From Pristionchus mayeri (lineage: Eukaryota > Nematoda > Chromadorea > Rhabditida > Neodiplogasteridae), in contig BTRK01000006.1 of assembly GCA_036245805.1 (NCBI GenBank), positions 30,942,901-31,006,900 on the forward strand: DNA of 64,000 nt, given 5' to 3'. Within the stretch, counting starts at the first letter, position 1. Each line of letters opens with the position of its first letter. Positions 1 to 11,900 of this stretch are shown here, in pieces. The translations under genes were made by a program, and so were the position numbers. The notes beneath the pieces are model-generated. The model worked only from the letters and a program-made list of their open reading frames with translations. It was not told the DNA's origin and ran no database searches.

Positions 1-3000
1 AATGCCACTGTTGGTTGTCCCTAGTCAGAATGCTACTGTTGGCTGTCCCTAGTCAGAATGCTACTGTTGGCTGTCCCTAGTCAGAATGCCACTGTTGGCT
101 GTCCCTAGTCAGAATGCCACTGTTGGCTGTCCCTAGTCAGAATGCCACTGTTGGTTGTACCTAGTCAGAATGCCACTGTTGGCTGTCCCTAGTCAGAATG
201 CCACTGTTGGCTGTCCCTAGTCAGAATGCCACTGTTGGCTGTCCCTAGTCAGAATGCCACTTTTGGCTGTCCCTAGTCAGATTGCCACTGTTGGCTGTCC
301 CTAGTCAGAATGCCACTGTTGGTTGTCCCTAGTCAGAATGCTACTGTTGGCTGTCCCTAGTCAGAATGCTACTGTTGGCTGTCCCTAGTCAGAATGCCAC
401 TGTTGGCTGTCCCTAGTCAGAATGCCACTGTTGGCTGTCCCTAGTCAGAATGCCACTGTTGGCTGTCCCTAGTCAGAATGCCACAGTTGGTTGTCCCTAG
501 TCAGAATGCTACTGTTGGCTGTCCCTAGTCAGAATGCTACAGTTGGCTGTCCCTAGTCAGAATGCCTCTGTTGGCTGTCCCTAGTCAGATTGCCACTGTT
601 GGCTTTCCTTAGTCAGAATGCCACTGTTGGCTGTCCCTAGTCAGAATGCCACTGTTGGCTGTCCCTAGTCAGAATGCCACTTTTGGCTGTCCCTAGTCAG
701 TTTGCCACTGTTGGCTGTCCCTAGTCAGAATGCCACTGTTGGTTGTCCCTAGTCAGAATGCTACTGTTGGCTGTCCCTGGTCAGAATGCTACTGTTGGCT
801 GTCCCTAGTCAGAATGCTACAGTTGGCTGTCCCTAGTCAGAATGCCTCTGTTGGCTGTCCCTAGTCAGATTGCCACTGTTGGCTTTCCTTAGTCAGAATG
901 CCACTGTTGGCTGTCCCTAGTCAGAATGCCACTGTTGGCTGTCCCTAGTCAGAATGCCACTTTTGGCTGTCCCTAGTCAGTTTGCCACTGTTGGCTGTCC
1001 CTAGTCAGAATGCCACTGTTGGTTGTCCCTAGTCAGAATGCTACTGTTGGCTGTCCCTAGTCAGAATGCTACTGTTGGCTGTCCCTAGTCAGAATGCCAC
1101 TGTTGGCTGTCCCTAGTCAGAATGCCACTGTTGGTTGTCCCTAGTCAGAATGCCACTGTTGGCTGTCCCTAGTCAGAATGCCACTGTTGGCTGTCCGTAG
1201 TCAGAATGCCACTTTTGGCTGTCCCTAGTCAGATTGCCACTGTTGGCTGTCCCTAGTCAGAATGCCACTGTTGGTTGTCCCTAGTCAGAATGCTACTGTT
1301 GGCTGTCCCTAGTCAGAATGCTACTGTTGGCTGTCCCTAGTCAGAATGCCACTGTTGGCTGTCCCTAGTCAGAATGCCACTGTTGGTTGTACCTAGTCAG
1401 AATGCCACTGTTGGCTGTCCCTAGTCAGAATGCCACTGTTGGCTGTCCCTAGTCAGAATGCCACTGTTGGCTGTCCCTAGTCAGAATGCCACTGTTGGCT
1501 GTCCCTAGTCAGAATGCCACAGTTGGTTGTCCCTAGTCAGAATGCTACTGTTGGCTGTCCCTAGTCAGAATGCTACAGTTGGCTGTCCCTAGTCAGAATG
1601 CCTCTGTTGGCTGTCCCTAGTCAGATTGCCACTGTTGGCTTTCCTTAGTCAGAATGCCACTGTTGGCTGTCCCTAGTCAGAATGCCACTGTTGGCTGTCC
1701 CTAGTCAGAATGCCACTTTTGGCTGTCCCTAGTCAGTTTGCCACTGTTGGCTGTCCCTAGTCAGAATGCCACTGTTGGTTGTCCCTAGTCAGAATGCTAC
1801 TGTTGGCTGTCCCTAGTCAGAATGCTACTGTTGGCTGTCCCTAGTCAGAATGCCACTGTTGGCTGTCCCTAGTCAGAATGCCACTGTTGGTTGTCCCTAG
1901 TCAGAATGCCACTGTTGGCTGTCCCTAGTCAGAATGCCACTGTTGGCTGTCCGTAGTCAGAATGCCACTTTTGGCTGTCCCTAGTCAGATTGCCACTGTT
2001 GGCTGTCCCTAGTCAGAATGCCACTGTTGGTTGTCCCTAGTCAGAATGCTACTGTTGGCTGTCCCTAGTCAGAATGCTACTGTTGGCTGTCCCTAGTCAG
2101 AATGCCACTGTTGGCTGTCCCTAGTCAGAATGCCACTGTTGGTTGTACCTAGTCAGAATGCCACTGTTGGCTGTCCCTAGTCAGAATGCCACTGTTGGTT
2201 GTCCCTAGTCAGAATGCTACTGTTGGCTGTCCCTAGTCAGAATGCTACTGTTGGCTGTCCCTAGTCAGAATGCCACTGTTGGCTGTCCCTAGTCAGAATG
2301 CCACTGTTGGTTGTCCCTAGTCAGAATGCCACTGTTGGCTGTCCCTAGTCAGAATGCCACTGTTGGCTGTCCGTAGTCAGAATGCCACTTTTGGCTGTCC
2401 CTAGTCAGATTGCCACTGTTGGCTGTCCCTAGTCAGAATGCCACTGTTGGTTGTCCCTAGTCAGAATGCTACTGTTGGCTGTCCCTAGTCAGAATGCTAC
2501 TGTTGGCTGTCCCTAGTCAGAATGCCACTGTTGGTTGTCCCTAGTCAGAATGCCACTGTTGGTTGTACCTAGTCAGAATGCCACTGTTGGCTGTCCCTAG
2601 TCAGAATGCCACTGTTGGCTGTCCCTAGTCAGAATGCCACTGTTGGCTGTCCCTAGTCAGAATGCCACTGTTGGCTGTCCCTAGTCAGAATGCCACAGTT
2701 GGTTGTCCCTAGTCAGAATGCTACTGTTGGCTGTCCCTAGTCAGAATGCTACAGTTGGCTGTCCCTAGTCAGAATGCCTCTGTTGGCTGTCCCTAGTCAG
2801 ATTGCCACTGTTGGCTTTCCTTAGTCAGAATGCCACTGTTGGCTGTCCCTAGTCAGAATGCCACTGTTGGCTGTCCCTAGTCAGAATGCCACTTTTGGCT
2901 GTCCCTAGTCAGTTTGCCACTGTTGGCTGTCCCTAGTCAGAATGCCACTGTTGGTTGTCCCTAGTCAGAATGCTACTGTTGGCTGTCCCTAGTCAGAATG

Positions 3001-3750
3001 CTACTGTTGGCTGTCCCTAGTCAGAATGCCACTGTTGGCTGTCCCTAGTCAGAATGCCACTGTTGGTTGTCCCTAGTCAGAATGCCACTGTTGGCTGTCC
3101 CTAGTCAGAATGCCACTGTTGGCTGTCCGTAGTCAGAATGCCACTTTTGGCTGTCCCTAGTCAGATTGCCACTGTTGGCTGTCCCTAGTCAGAATGCCAC
3201 TGTTGGTTGTCCCTAGTCAGAATGCTACTGTTGGCTGTCCCTAGTCAGAATGCTACTGTTGGCTGTCCCTAGTCAGAATGCCACTGTTGGCTGTCCCTAG
3301 TCAGAATGCCACTGTTGGTTGTACCTAGTCAGAATGCCACTGTTGGCTGTCCCTAGTCAGAATGCCACTGTTGGCTGTCCCTAGTCAGAATGCCACTGTT
3401 GGCTGTCCCTAGTCAGAATGCCTCTGTTGGCTGTCCCTAGTCAGATTGCCACTGTTGGCTTTCCTTAGTCAGAATGCCACTGTTGGTTGTACCTAGTCAG
3501 AATGCCACTGTTGGCTGTCCCTAGTCAGAATGCCACTGTTGGCTGTCCCTAGTCAGAATGCCACTGTTGGCTGTCCCTAGTCAGAATGCCACTTTTGGCT
3601 GTCCCTAGTCAGATTGCCACTGTTGGCTGTCCCTAGTCAGAATGCCACTGTTGGTTGTCCCTAGTCAGAATGCTACTGTTGGCTGTCCCTAGTCAGAATG
3701 CTACTGTTGGCTGTCCCTAGTCAGAATGCCACTGTTGGCTGTCCCTAGTC
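1..3750 (+). repeat. HOR domain A (42-monomer unit with 10-monomer sub-duplication)
   Basis: This domain is marked by aatgcctctg, ggctttccttag, agtttgcc, ggttgtacc and gtccgtag. The marker aatgcctctg starts at 561, 841, 1597, 2773 and 3417, giving steps of 280, 756, 1,176 and 644 bp (10, 27, 42 and 23 monomers). The 1,176-bp step relates about 1,260-2,300 to 2,440-3,480: flanking variants follow in the same order, for example acttttgg then agtttgcc after both 1,681 and 2,857. The 280-bp step is a local duplication of 10 monomers. No gene is present. Confidence 0.85.
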
Positions 3751-6650
3751 AGAATGCTACTGTTGGCTGTCCCTAGTCAGAATGCTACTGTTGGCTGTCC
3801 CTAGACAGAATGCCACTGTTGGCTGTCCCTAGTCAGAATGCCACTGTTGGCTGTCCCTAGTCAGAATGCCATTGTTGGCTGTCCCTAGTCAGATTGCCAC
3901 TGTTGGCTGTCCCTAGTCAGATTGCCACTGTTGGCTGTCCCTAGTCAGAATGCCACTGTTGGATGTCCCTAGTCAGAATGCCACTGTTGGCTGTCCCTAG
4001 TCAGAATGCCACTGTTGGCTGTCGCTCGTCAGAATGCCACTGTTGGCTGTCCCTAGTCAGATTGCCACTGTTGGTTGTCCCTAGTCAGAATGCCACAGTT
4101 GGTTGTCCCTAGTCAGAATGCTACTGTTGGCTGTCCCTAGTCAGAATGCTACAGTTGGCTGTCCCTAGTCAGAATGCCACTGTTGGCTGTCCCTAGTCAG
4201 AATGCCACTGCTGGCTGTCCCTAGTCAGAATTCCACTGTTAGCTATCCCTAGTCAGAATGCCACTGTTGGCTGACCCTAGTCAGAATGCCACTGTTGGCT
4301 GTCCCTAGTCAGAATGCCACTGTTGGCTGTCCCTAGTCAGAATGCTACTGTTGGCTGTCCCTAGACAGAATGCCACTGTTGGCTGTCCCTAGTCAGAATG
4401 CCACTGTTGGATGTCCCTAGTCAGAATGCCACTGTTGGCTGTCCCTAGTCAGAATGCCACTGTTGGCTGTCCCTAGTCAGAATGCTACAGTTGGCTGTCC
4501 CTAGTCAGAATGCTACAGTTGGCTGTCCCTAGTCAGAATGCTACAGTTGGCTGTCCCTAGTCAGAATGCCACTGTTGGCTGTCCCTAGTCAGATTGCCAC
4601 TGTTGGCTTTCCCTAGTCAGAATGCCACTGTTGGCTGTCCCTAGTCAGATTGCCACTGTTGGCTTTCCCTAGTCAGAATGCCACTGTTGGTTGTCCCTAG
4701 TCAGAATGCCACAGTTGGTTGTCCCTAGTCAGAATGCTACTGTTGGTTGTCCCTAGTCAGAATGCCACAGTTGGTTGTCCCTAGTCAGAATGCTACTGTT
4801 GGCTGTCCCTAGTCAGAATGCTACAGTTGGCTGTCCCTAGTCAGAATGCCACTGTTGGCTGTCCCTAGTCAGATTGCCACTGTTGGCTTTCCCTAGTCAG
4901 AATGCCACTGTTGGCTGTCCCTAGTCAGAATGCCACTGTTGGCTGTCCCTAGTCAGAATGCCACTGTTGGCTGTCCCTAGTCAGAATGCCACTGCTGGCT
5001 GTCCCTAGTCAGAATTCCACTGTTAGCTATCCCTAGTCAGAATGCCACTGTTGGCTGACCCTAGTCAGAATGCCACTGTTGGCTGTCCCTAGTCAGAATG
5101 CCACTGTTGGCTGTCCCTAGTCAGAATGCTACTGTTGGCTGTCCCTAGACAGAATGCCACTGTTGGCTGTCCCTAGTCAGAATGCCACTGTTGGATGTCC
5201 CTAGTCAGAATGCCACTGTTGGCTGTCCCTAGTCAGAATGCCACTGTTGGCTGTCCCTAGTCAGAATGCCACTGCTGGCTGTCCCTAGTCAGAATTCCAC
5301 TGTTAGCTATCCCTAGTCAGAATGCCACTGTTGGCTGACCCTAGTCAGAATGCTACTGTTGGCTGTCCCTAGTCAGAATGCTACAGTTGGCTGTCCCTAG
5401 TCAGAATGCCACTGTTGGCTGTCCCTAGTCAGATTGCCACTGTTGGCTTTCCCTAGTCAGAATGCTACTGTTGGCTGTCCCTAGACAGAATGCCACTGTT
5501 GGCTGTCCCTAGTCAGAATGCCACTGTTGGATGTCCCTAGTCAGAATGCCACTGTTGGCTGTCCCTAGTCAGAATGCCACTGTTGGCTGTCCCTAGTCAG
5601 AATGCCACTGCTGGCTGTCCCTAGTCAGAATTCCACTGTTAGCTATCCCTAGTCAGAATGCCACTGTTGGCTGACCCTAGTCAGAATGCTACTGTTGGCT
5701 GTCCCTAGTCAGAATGCTACAGTTGGCTGTCCCTAGTCAGAATGCCACTGTTGGCTGTCCCTAGTCAGATTGCCACTGTTGGCTTTCCCTAGTCAGAATG
5801 CCACTGTTGGTTGTCCCTAGTCAGAATGCCACAGTTGGTTGTCCCTAGTCAGAATGCTACTGTTGGTTGTCCCTAGTCAGAATGCCACAGTTGGTTGTCC
5901 CTAGTCAGAATGCTACTGTTGGCTGTCCCTAGTCAGAATGCTACAGTTGGCTGTCCCTAGTCAGAATGCCACTGTTGGCTGTCCCTAGTCAGATTGCCAC
6001 TGTTGGCTTTCCCTAGTCAGAATGCCACTGTTGGCTGTCCCTAGTCAGAATGCCACTGTTGGCTGTCCCTAGTCAGAATGCCACTGTTGGCTGTCCCTAG
6101 TCAGAATGCCACTGCTGGCTGTCCCTAGTCAGAATTCCACTGTTAGCTATCCCTAGTCAGAATGCCACTGTTGGCTGACCCTAGTCAGAATGCCACTGTT
6201 GGCTGTCCCTAGTCAGAATGCCACTGTTGGCTGTCCCTAGTCAGAATGCTACTGTTGGCTGTCCCTAGACAGAATGCCACTGTTGGCTGTCCCTAGTCAG
6301 AATGCCACTGTTGGATGTCCCTAGTCAGAATGCCACTGTTGGCTGTCCCTAGTCAGAATGCCACTGTTGGCTGTCCCTAGTCAGAATGCCACTGCTGGCT
6401 GTCCCTAGTCAGAATTCCACTGTTAGCTATCCCTAGTCAGAATGCCACTGTTGGCTGACCCTAGTCAGAATGCCACTGTTGGCTGTCCCTAGTCAGAATG
6501 CCACTGTTGGCTGTCCCTAGTCAGAATGCTACTGTTGGCTGTCCCTAGACAGAATGCCACTGTTGGCTGTCCCTAGTCAGAATGCCACTGTTGGCTGTCC
6601 CTAGTCAGAATGCCACTGTTGGCTGTCCCTAGTCAGATTGCCACTGTTGG
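3750..6650 (+). repeat. HOR domain B (gctggctg / ttagctat / ggctgacc family)
   Basis: Three neighbouring variant monomers travel as a cassette: one with ctgctggctg, one with aattccactg and ttagctatcc, and one with ggctgaccc. Cassettes begin at 4201, 4985, 5265, 5601, 6105 and 6385, so the steps are 28, 10, 12, 18 and 10 monomers. The 4985 and 6105 copies are 1,120 bp (40 monomers) apart and each is followed by another copy 280 bp later, which indicates that a block of about 40 monomers was duplicated. The tail variant ctagacag first appears here, near 3,800, in a monomer that also has gctac. No gene is present. Confidence 0.85.
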
Positions 6651-9600
6651 CTGTCCCTAGTCAGATTGCCACTGTTGGTTGTCCCTAGTCAAAATGCCAC
6701 TGTTGGTTGTCCCTAGTCAGAATGCCACAGTTGGTTGTCCCTAGTCAGAATGCTACTGTTGGCTGTCCCTAGTCAGATTGCCACTGTTGGCTGTCCCTAG
6801 TCAGAATGCCACTTTTGGCTGTCCCTAGTCAGATTGCCACTGTTGGCTGTCCCTAGTCAGAATGTCACTGTTGGCTTTCCCTAGTCAGAATGCCACTGTT
6901 GGCTGTCCCTAGTCAGATTGCCACTGTTGGTTGTCCCTAGTCAGAATGCCACAGTTGGTTGTCCCTAGTCAGAATGCTACTGTTGGCTGTCCCTAGTCAG
7001 ATTGCCAGTGTTGGTTGTCCCTAGTCAGAATGCCACTGTTGGCTGTCCCTAGTCAGATTGCCACTGTTGGCTGTCCCTAGTCAGAATGTCACTGTTGGCT
7101 TTCCCTAGTCAGAATGCCACTGTTGGCTGTCCCTAGTCAGATTGCCACTGTTGGCTGTCCCTAGTCAGATTGCCACTGTTGGCTGTCCCTAGTCAGAATG
7201 CCACTGTTGGATGTCCCTAGTCAGAATGCCACTTTTGGCTGTCCCTAGTCAGATTGCCACTGTTGGCTGTCCCTAGTCAGAATGCCACTTTTGGCTGTCC
7301 TTAGTCAGATTGCCACTGTTGGCTGTCCCTAGTCAGAATGTCACTGTTGGCTTTCCCTAGTCAGAATGCCACTGTTGGTTGTAACTAGTCAGAATGCCAC
7401 TGTTGGCTGTCCCTAGTCAGAATGCCACTGTTGGCTGTCCCTAGTCAGATTGCCACTGTTGGTTGTCCCTAGTCAGAATGCCACAGTTGGTTGTCCCTAG
7501 TCAGAATGCCACTGTTGGCTGTCCCTAGTCAGAATGCTACTGTTGGCTGTCCCTAGACAGAATGCCACTGTTGGCTGTCCCTAGTCAGAATGCCACTGTT
7601 GGCTGTCCCTAGTCAGAATGCCACTGTTGGCTGTCCCTAGTCAGAATGCCACTGTTGGCTGTCCCTAGTCAGATTGCCACTGTTGGCTGTCCCTAGTCAG
7701 AATGCCACTGTTGGATGTCCCTAGTCAGAATGCCACTTTTGGCTGTCCCTAGTCAGATTGCCACTGTTGGCTGTCCCTAGTCAGAATGCCACTTTTGGCT
7801 GTCCCTAGTCAGATTGCCACTGTTGGCTGTCCCTAGTCAGAATGTCACTGTTGGCTTTCCCTAGTCAGAATGCCACTGTTGGCTGTCCCTAGTCAGAATG
7901 CCACTGTTGGCTGTCCCTAGTCAGAATGCCACTGTTGGCTGTCCCTAGTCAGATTGCCACTGTTGGCTGTCCCTAGTCAGAATGCCACTGTTGGATGTCC
8001 CTAGTCAGAATGCCACTGTTGGATGTCCCTAGTCAGAATGCCACTTTTGGCTGTCCCTAGTCAGATTGCCACTGTTGGCTGTCCCTAGTCAGAATGCCAC
8101 TGTTGGCTGTCCCTAGTCAGAATGCCACTGTTGGCTGTCCCTAGTCAGATTGCTACTGTTGGCTGTCCCTAGTCAGAATGCCACTTTTGGCTGTCCCTAG
8201 TCAGATTGCCACTGTTGGCTGTCCCTAGTCAGAATGTCACTGTTGGCTTTCCCTAGTCAGAATGCCACTGTTGGCTGTCCCTAGTCAGATTGCCACTGTT
8301 GGCTGTCCCTAGTCAGATTGCCACTGTTGGCTGTCCCTAGTCAGAATGCCACTGTTGGATGTCCCTAGTCAGAATGCCACTTTTGGCTGTCCCTAGTCAG
8401 ATTGCCACTGTTGGCTGTCCCTAGTCAGAATGCCACTTTTGGCTGTCCTTAGTCAGATTGCCACTGTTGGCTGTCCCTAGTCAGAATGTCACTGTTGGCT
8501 TTCCCTAGTCAGAATGCCACTGTTGGTTGTCCCTAGTCAGAATGCCACTGTTGGCTGTCCCTAGTCAGAATGCCACTGTTGGCTGTCCCTAGTCAGATTG
8601 CCACTGTTGGTTGTCCCTAGTCAGAATGCCACAGTTGGTTGTCCCTAGTCAGAATGCCACTGTTGGCTGTCCCTAGTCAGAATGCTACTGTTGGCTGTCC
8701 CTAGACAGAATGCCACTGTTGGCTGTCCCTAGTCAGAATGCCACTGTTGGCTGTCCCTAGTCAGAATGCCACTGTTGGCTGTCCCTAGTCAGAATGCCAC
8801 TGTTGGCTGTCCCTAGTCAGATTGCCACTGTTGGCTGTCCCTAGTCAGAATGCCACTGTTGGATGTCCCTAGTCAGAATGCCACTTTTGGCTGTCCCTAG
8901 TCAGATTGCCACTGTTGGCTGTCCCTAGTCAGAATGCCACTTTTGGCTGTCCCTAGTCAGATTGCCACTGTTGGCTGTCCCTAGTCAGAATGTCACTGTT
9001 GGCTTTCCCTAGTCAGAATGCCACTGTTGGTTGTCCCTAGTCAGAATGCCACTGTTGGCTGTCCCTAGTCAGAATGCCACTGTTGGCTGTCCCTAGTCAG
9101 ATTGCCACTGTTGGTTGTCCCTAGTCAGAATGCCACAGTTGGTTGTCCCTAGTCAGAATGCCACTGTTGGCTGTCCCTAGTCAGATTGCCACTGTTGGTT
9201 GTCCCTAGTCAGAATTCCACAGTTGGTTGTCCCTAGTCAGAATGCTACTGTTGGCTGTCCCTAGTCAGATTGCCACTGTTGGTTGTCCCTAGTCAGAATG
9301 CCACTGTTGGCTGTCCCTAGTCAGAATGCTACTGTTGGCTGTCCCTAGACAGAATGCCACTGTTGGCTGTCCCTAGTCAGAATGCCACTGTTGGCTGTCC
9401 CTAGTCAGAATGCCACTGTTGGCTGTCCCTAGTCAGATTGCCACTGTTGGCTGTCCCTAGTCAGAATGCCACTGTTGGATGTCCCTAGTCAGAATGCCAC
9501 TTTTGGCTATCCCTAGTCAGATTGCCACTGTTGGCTGTCCCTAGTCAGAATGCCACTTTTGGCTGTCCCTAGTCAGATTGCCACTGTTGGCTGTCCCTAG

Positions 9601-11900
9601 TCAGAATGTCACTGTTGGCTTTCCCTAGTCAGAATGCCACTGTTGGTTGTCCCTAGTCAGAATGCCACTGTTGGCTGTCCCTAGTCAGAATGCCACTGTT
9701 GGCTGTCCCTAGTCAGATTGCCACTGTTGGTTGTCCCTAGTCAGAATGCCACAGTTGGTTGTCCCTAGTCAGAATGCCACTGTTGGCTGTCCCTAGTCAG
9801 ATTGCCACTGTTGGTTGTCCCTAGTCAGAATTCCACAGTTGGTTGTCCCTAGTCAGAATGCTACTGTTGGCTGTCCCTAGTCAGATTGCCACTGTTGGTT
9901 GTCCCTAGTCAGAATGCCACTGTTGGCTGTCCCTAGTCAGAATGCCACTGTTGGCTGTCCCTAGACAGAATGCCACTGTTGGCTGTCCCTAGTCAGAATG
10001 CCACTGTTGGCTGTCCCTAGTCAGATTGCCACTGTTGGTTGTCCCTAGTCAGAATGCCACTTTTGGCTGTCCCTAGTCAGATTGCCACTGTTGGCTGTCC
10101 CTAGTCAGAATGCCACTTTTGGCTGTCCCTAGTCAGAATGCTACTGTTGGCTGTCTCTAGACAGAATGCCACTGTTGGCTGTCCCTAGTCAGAATGCCAC
10201 TGTTGGATGTCCCTAGTCAGAATGCCACTGTTGGCTGTCCCTAGTCAGAATGCCACTTTTGGCTGTCCCTAGTCAGAATGCCACTGTTGGCTGTCCCTAG
10301 TCAGAATGTCACTGTTGGCTTTCCCTAGTCAGAATTCCACTGTTGGCTGTCCCTAGTCAGAATGCCACTGTTGGCTTTCCCTAGTCAGAATGCCACTGTT
10401 GGCTGTCCCTAGTCAGAATGCCACTGTTGGCTGTCCCTAGTCAGATTGCCACTGTTGGCTGTCCCTAGTCAGAATGCCACTGTTGGCTGTCCCTAGTCAG
10501 AATGCCACTGTTGGCTGTCCCTAGTCAGAATGCCACTGTTGGCTGTCCCTAGTCAGATTGCCACTGTTGGTTGTCCCTAGTCAGAATGCCACAGTTGGTT
10601 GTCCCTAGTCAGAATGCCACTGTTGGCTGTCCCTAGTCAGATTGCCACTGTTGGTTGTCCCTAGTCAGAATTCCACAGTTGGTTGTCCCTAGTCAGAATG
10701 CTACTGTTGGCTGTCCCTAGTCAGATTGCCACTGTTGGTTGTCCCTAGTCAGAATGCCACTGTTGGCTGTCCCTAGTCAGAATGCTACTGTTGGCTGTCC
10801 CTAGACAGAATGCCACTGTTGGCTGTCCCTAGTCAGAATGCCACTGTTGGCTGTCCCTAGTCAGAATGCCACTGTTGGCTGTCCCTAGTCAGATTGCCAC
10901 TGTTGGCTGTCCCTAGTCAGAATGCCACTGTTGGATGTCCCTAGTCAGAATGCCACTTTTGGCTATCCCTAGTCAGATTGCCACTGTTGGCTGTCCCTAG
11001 TCAGAATGCCACTTTTGGCTGTCCCTAGTCAGATTGCCACTGTTGGCTGTCCCTAGTCAGAATGTCACTGTTGGCTTTCCCTAGTCAGAATGCCACTGTT
11101 GGTTGTCCCTAGTCAGAATGCCACTGTTGGCTGTCCCTAGTCAGAATGCCACTGTTGGCTGTCCCTAGTCAGATTGCCACTGTTGGTTGTCCCTAGTCAG
11201 AATGCCACAGTTGGTTGTCCCTAGTCAGAATGCCACTGTTGGCTGTCCCTAGTCAGATTGCCACTGTTGGTTGTCCCTAGTCAGAATTCCACAGTTGGTT
11301 GTCCCTAGTCAGAATGCTACTGTTGGCTGTCCCTAGTCAGATTGCCACTGTTGGTTGTCCCTAGTCAGAATGCCACTGTTGGCTGTCCCTAGTCAGAATG
11401 CCACTGTTGGCTGTCCCTAGACAGAATGCCACTGTTGGCTGTCCCTAGTCAGAATGCCACTGTTGGCTGTCCCTAGTCAGATTGCCACTGTTGGTTGTCC
11501 CTAGTCAGAATGCCACTTTTGGCTGTCCCTAGTCAGATTGCCACTGTTGGCTGTCCCTAGTCAGAATGCCACTTTTGGCTGTCCCTAGTCAGAATGCTAC
11601 TGTTGGCTGTCTCTAGACAGAATGCCACTGTTGGCTGTCCCTAGTCAGAATGCCACTGTTGGATGTCCCTAGTCAGAATGCCACTGTTGGCTGTCCCTAG
11701 TCAGAATGCCACTTTTGGCTGTCCCTAGTCAGAATGCCACTGTTGGCTGTCCCTAGTCAGAATGTCACTGTTGGCTTTCCCTAGTCAGAATTCCACTGTT
11801 GGCTGTCCCTAGTCAGAATGCCACTGTTGGCTTTCCCTAGTCAGAATGCCACTGTTGGCTGTCCCTAGTCAGAATGCCACTGTTGGCTGTCCCTAGTCAG
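6650..11900 (+). repeat. HOR domain C (41-monomer then 52-monomer units)
   Basis: The paired marker aatgtcac with ggctttcc starts at 6861, 7085, 7337, 7841, 8233, 8485, 8989, 9605, 10305, 11061 and 11761. The spacing pattern 252 then 504 bp occurs twice, 1,148 bp (41 monomers) apart. Further on, 700, 756 and 700 bp define a 1,456-bp (52-monomer) repeat. Two rare variants confirm the second unit: ggctatcc after acttttgg occurs near 9,501 and 10,957, and ctgtctctagacag near 10,150 and 11,606, both exactly 1,456 bp apart. No gene is present. Confidence 0.88.
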
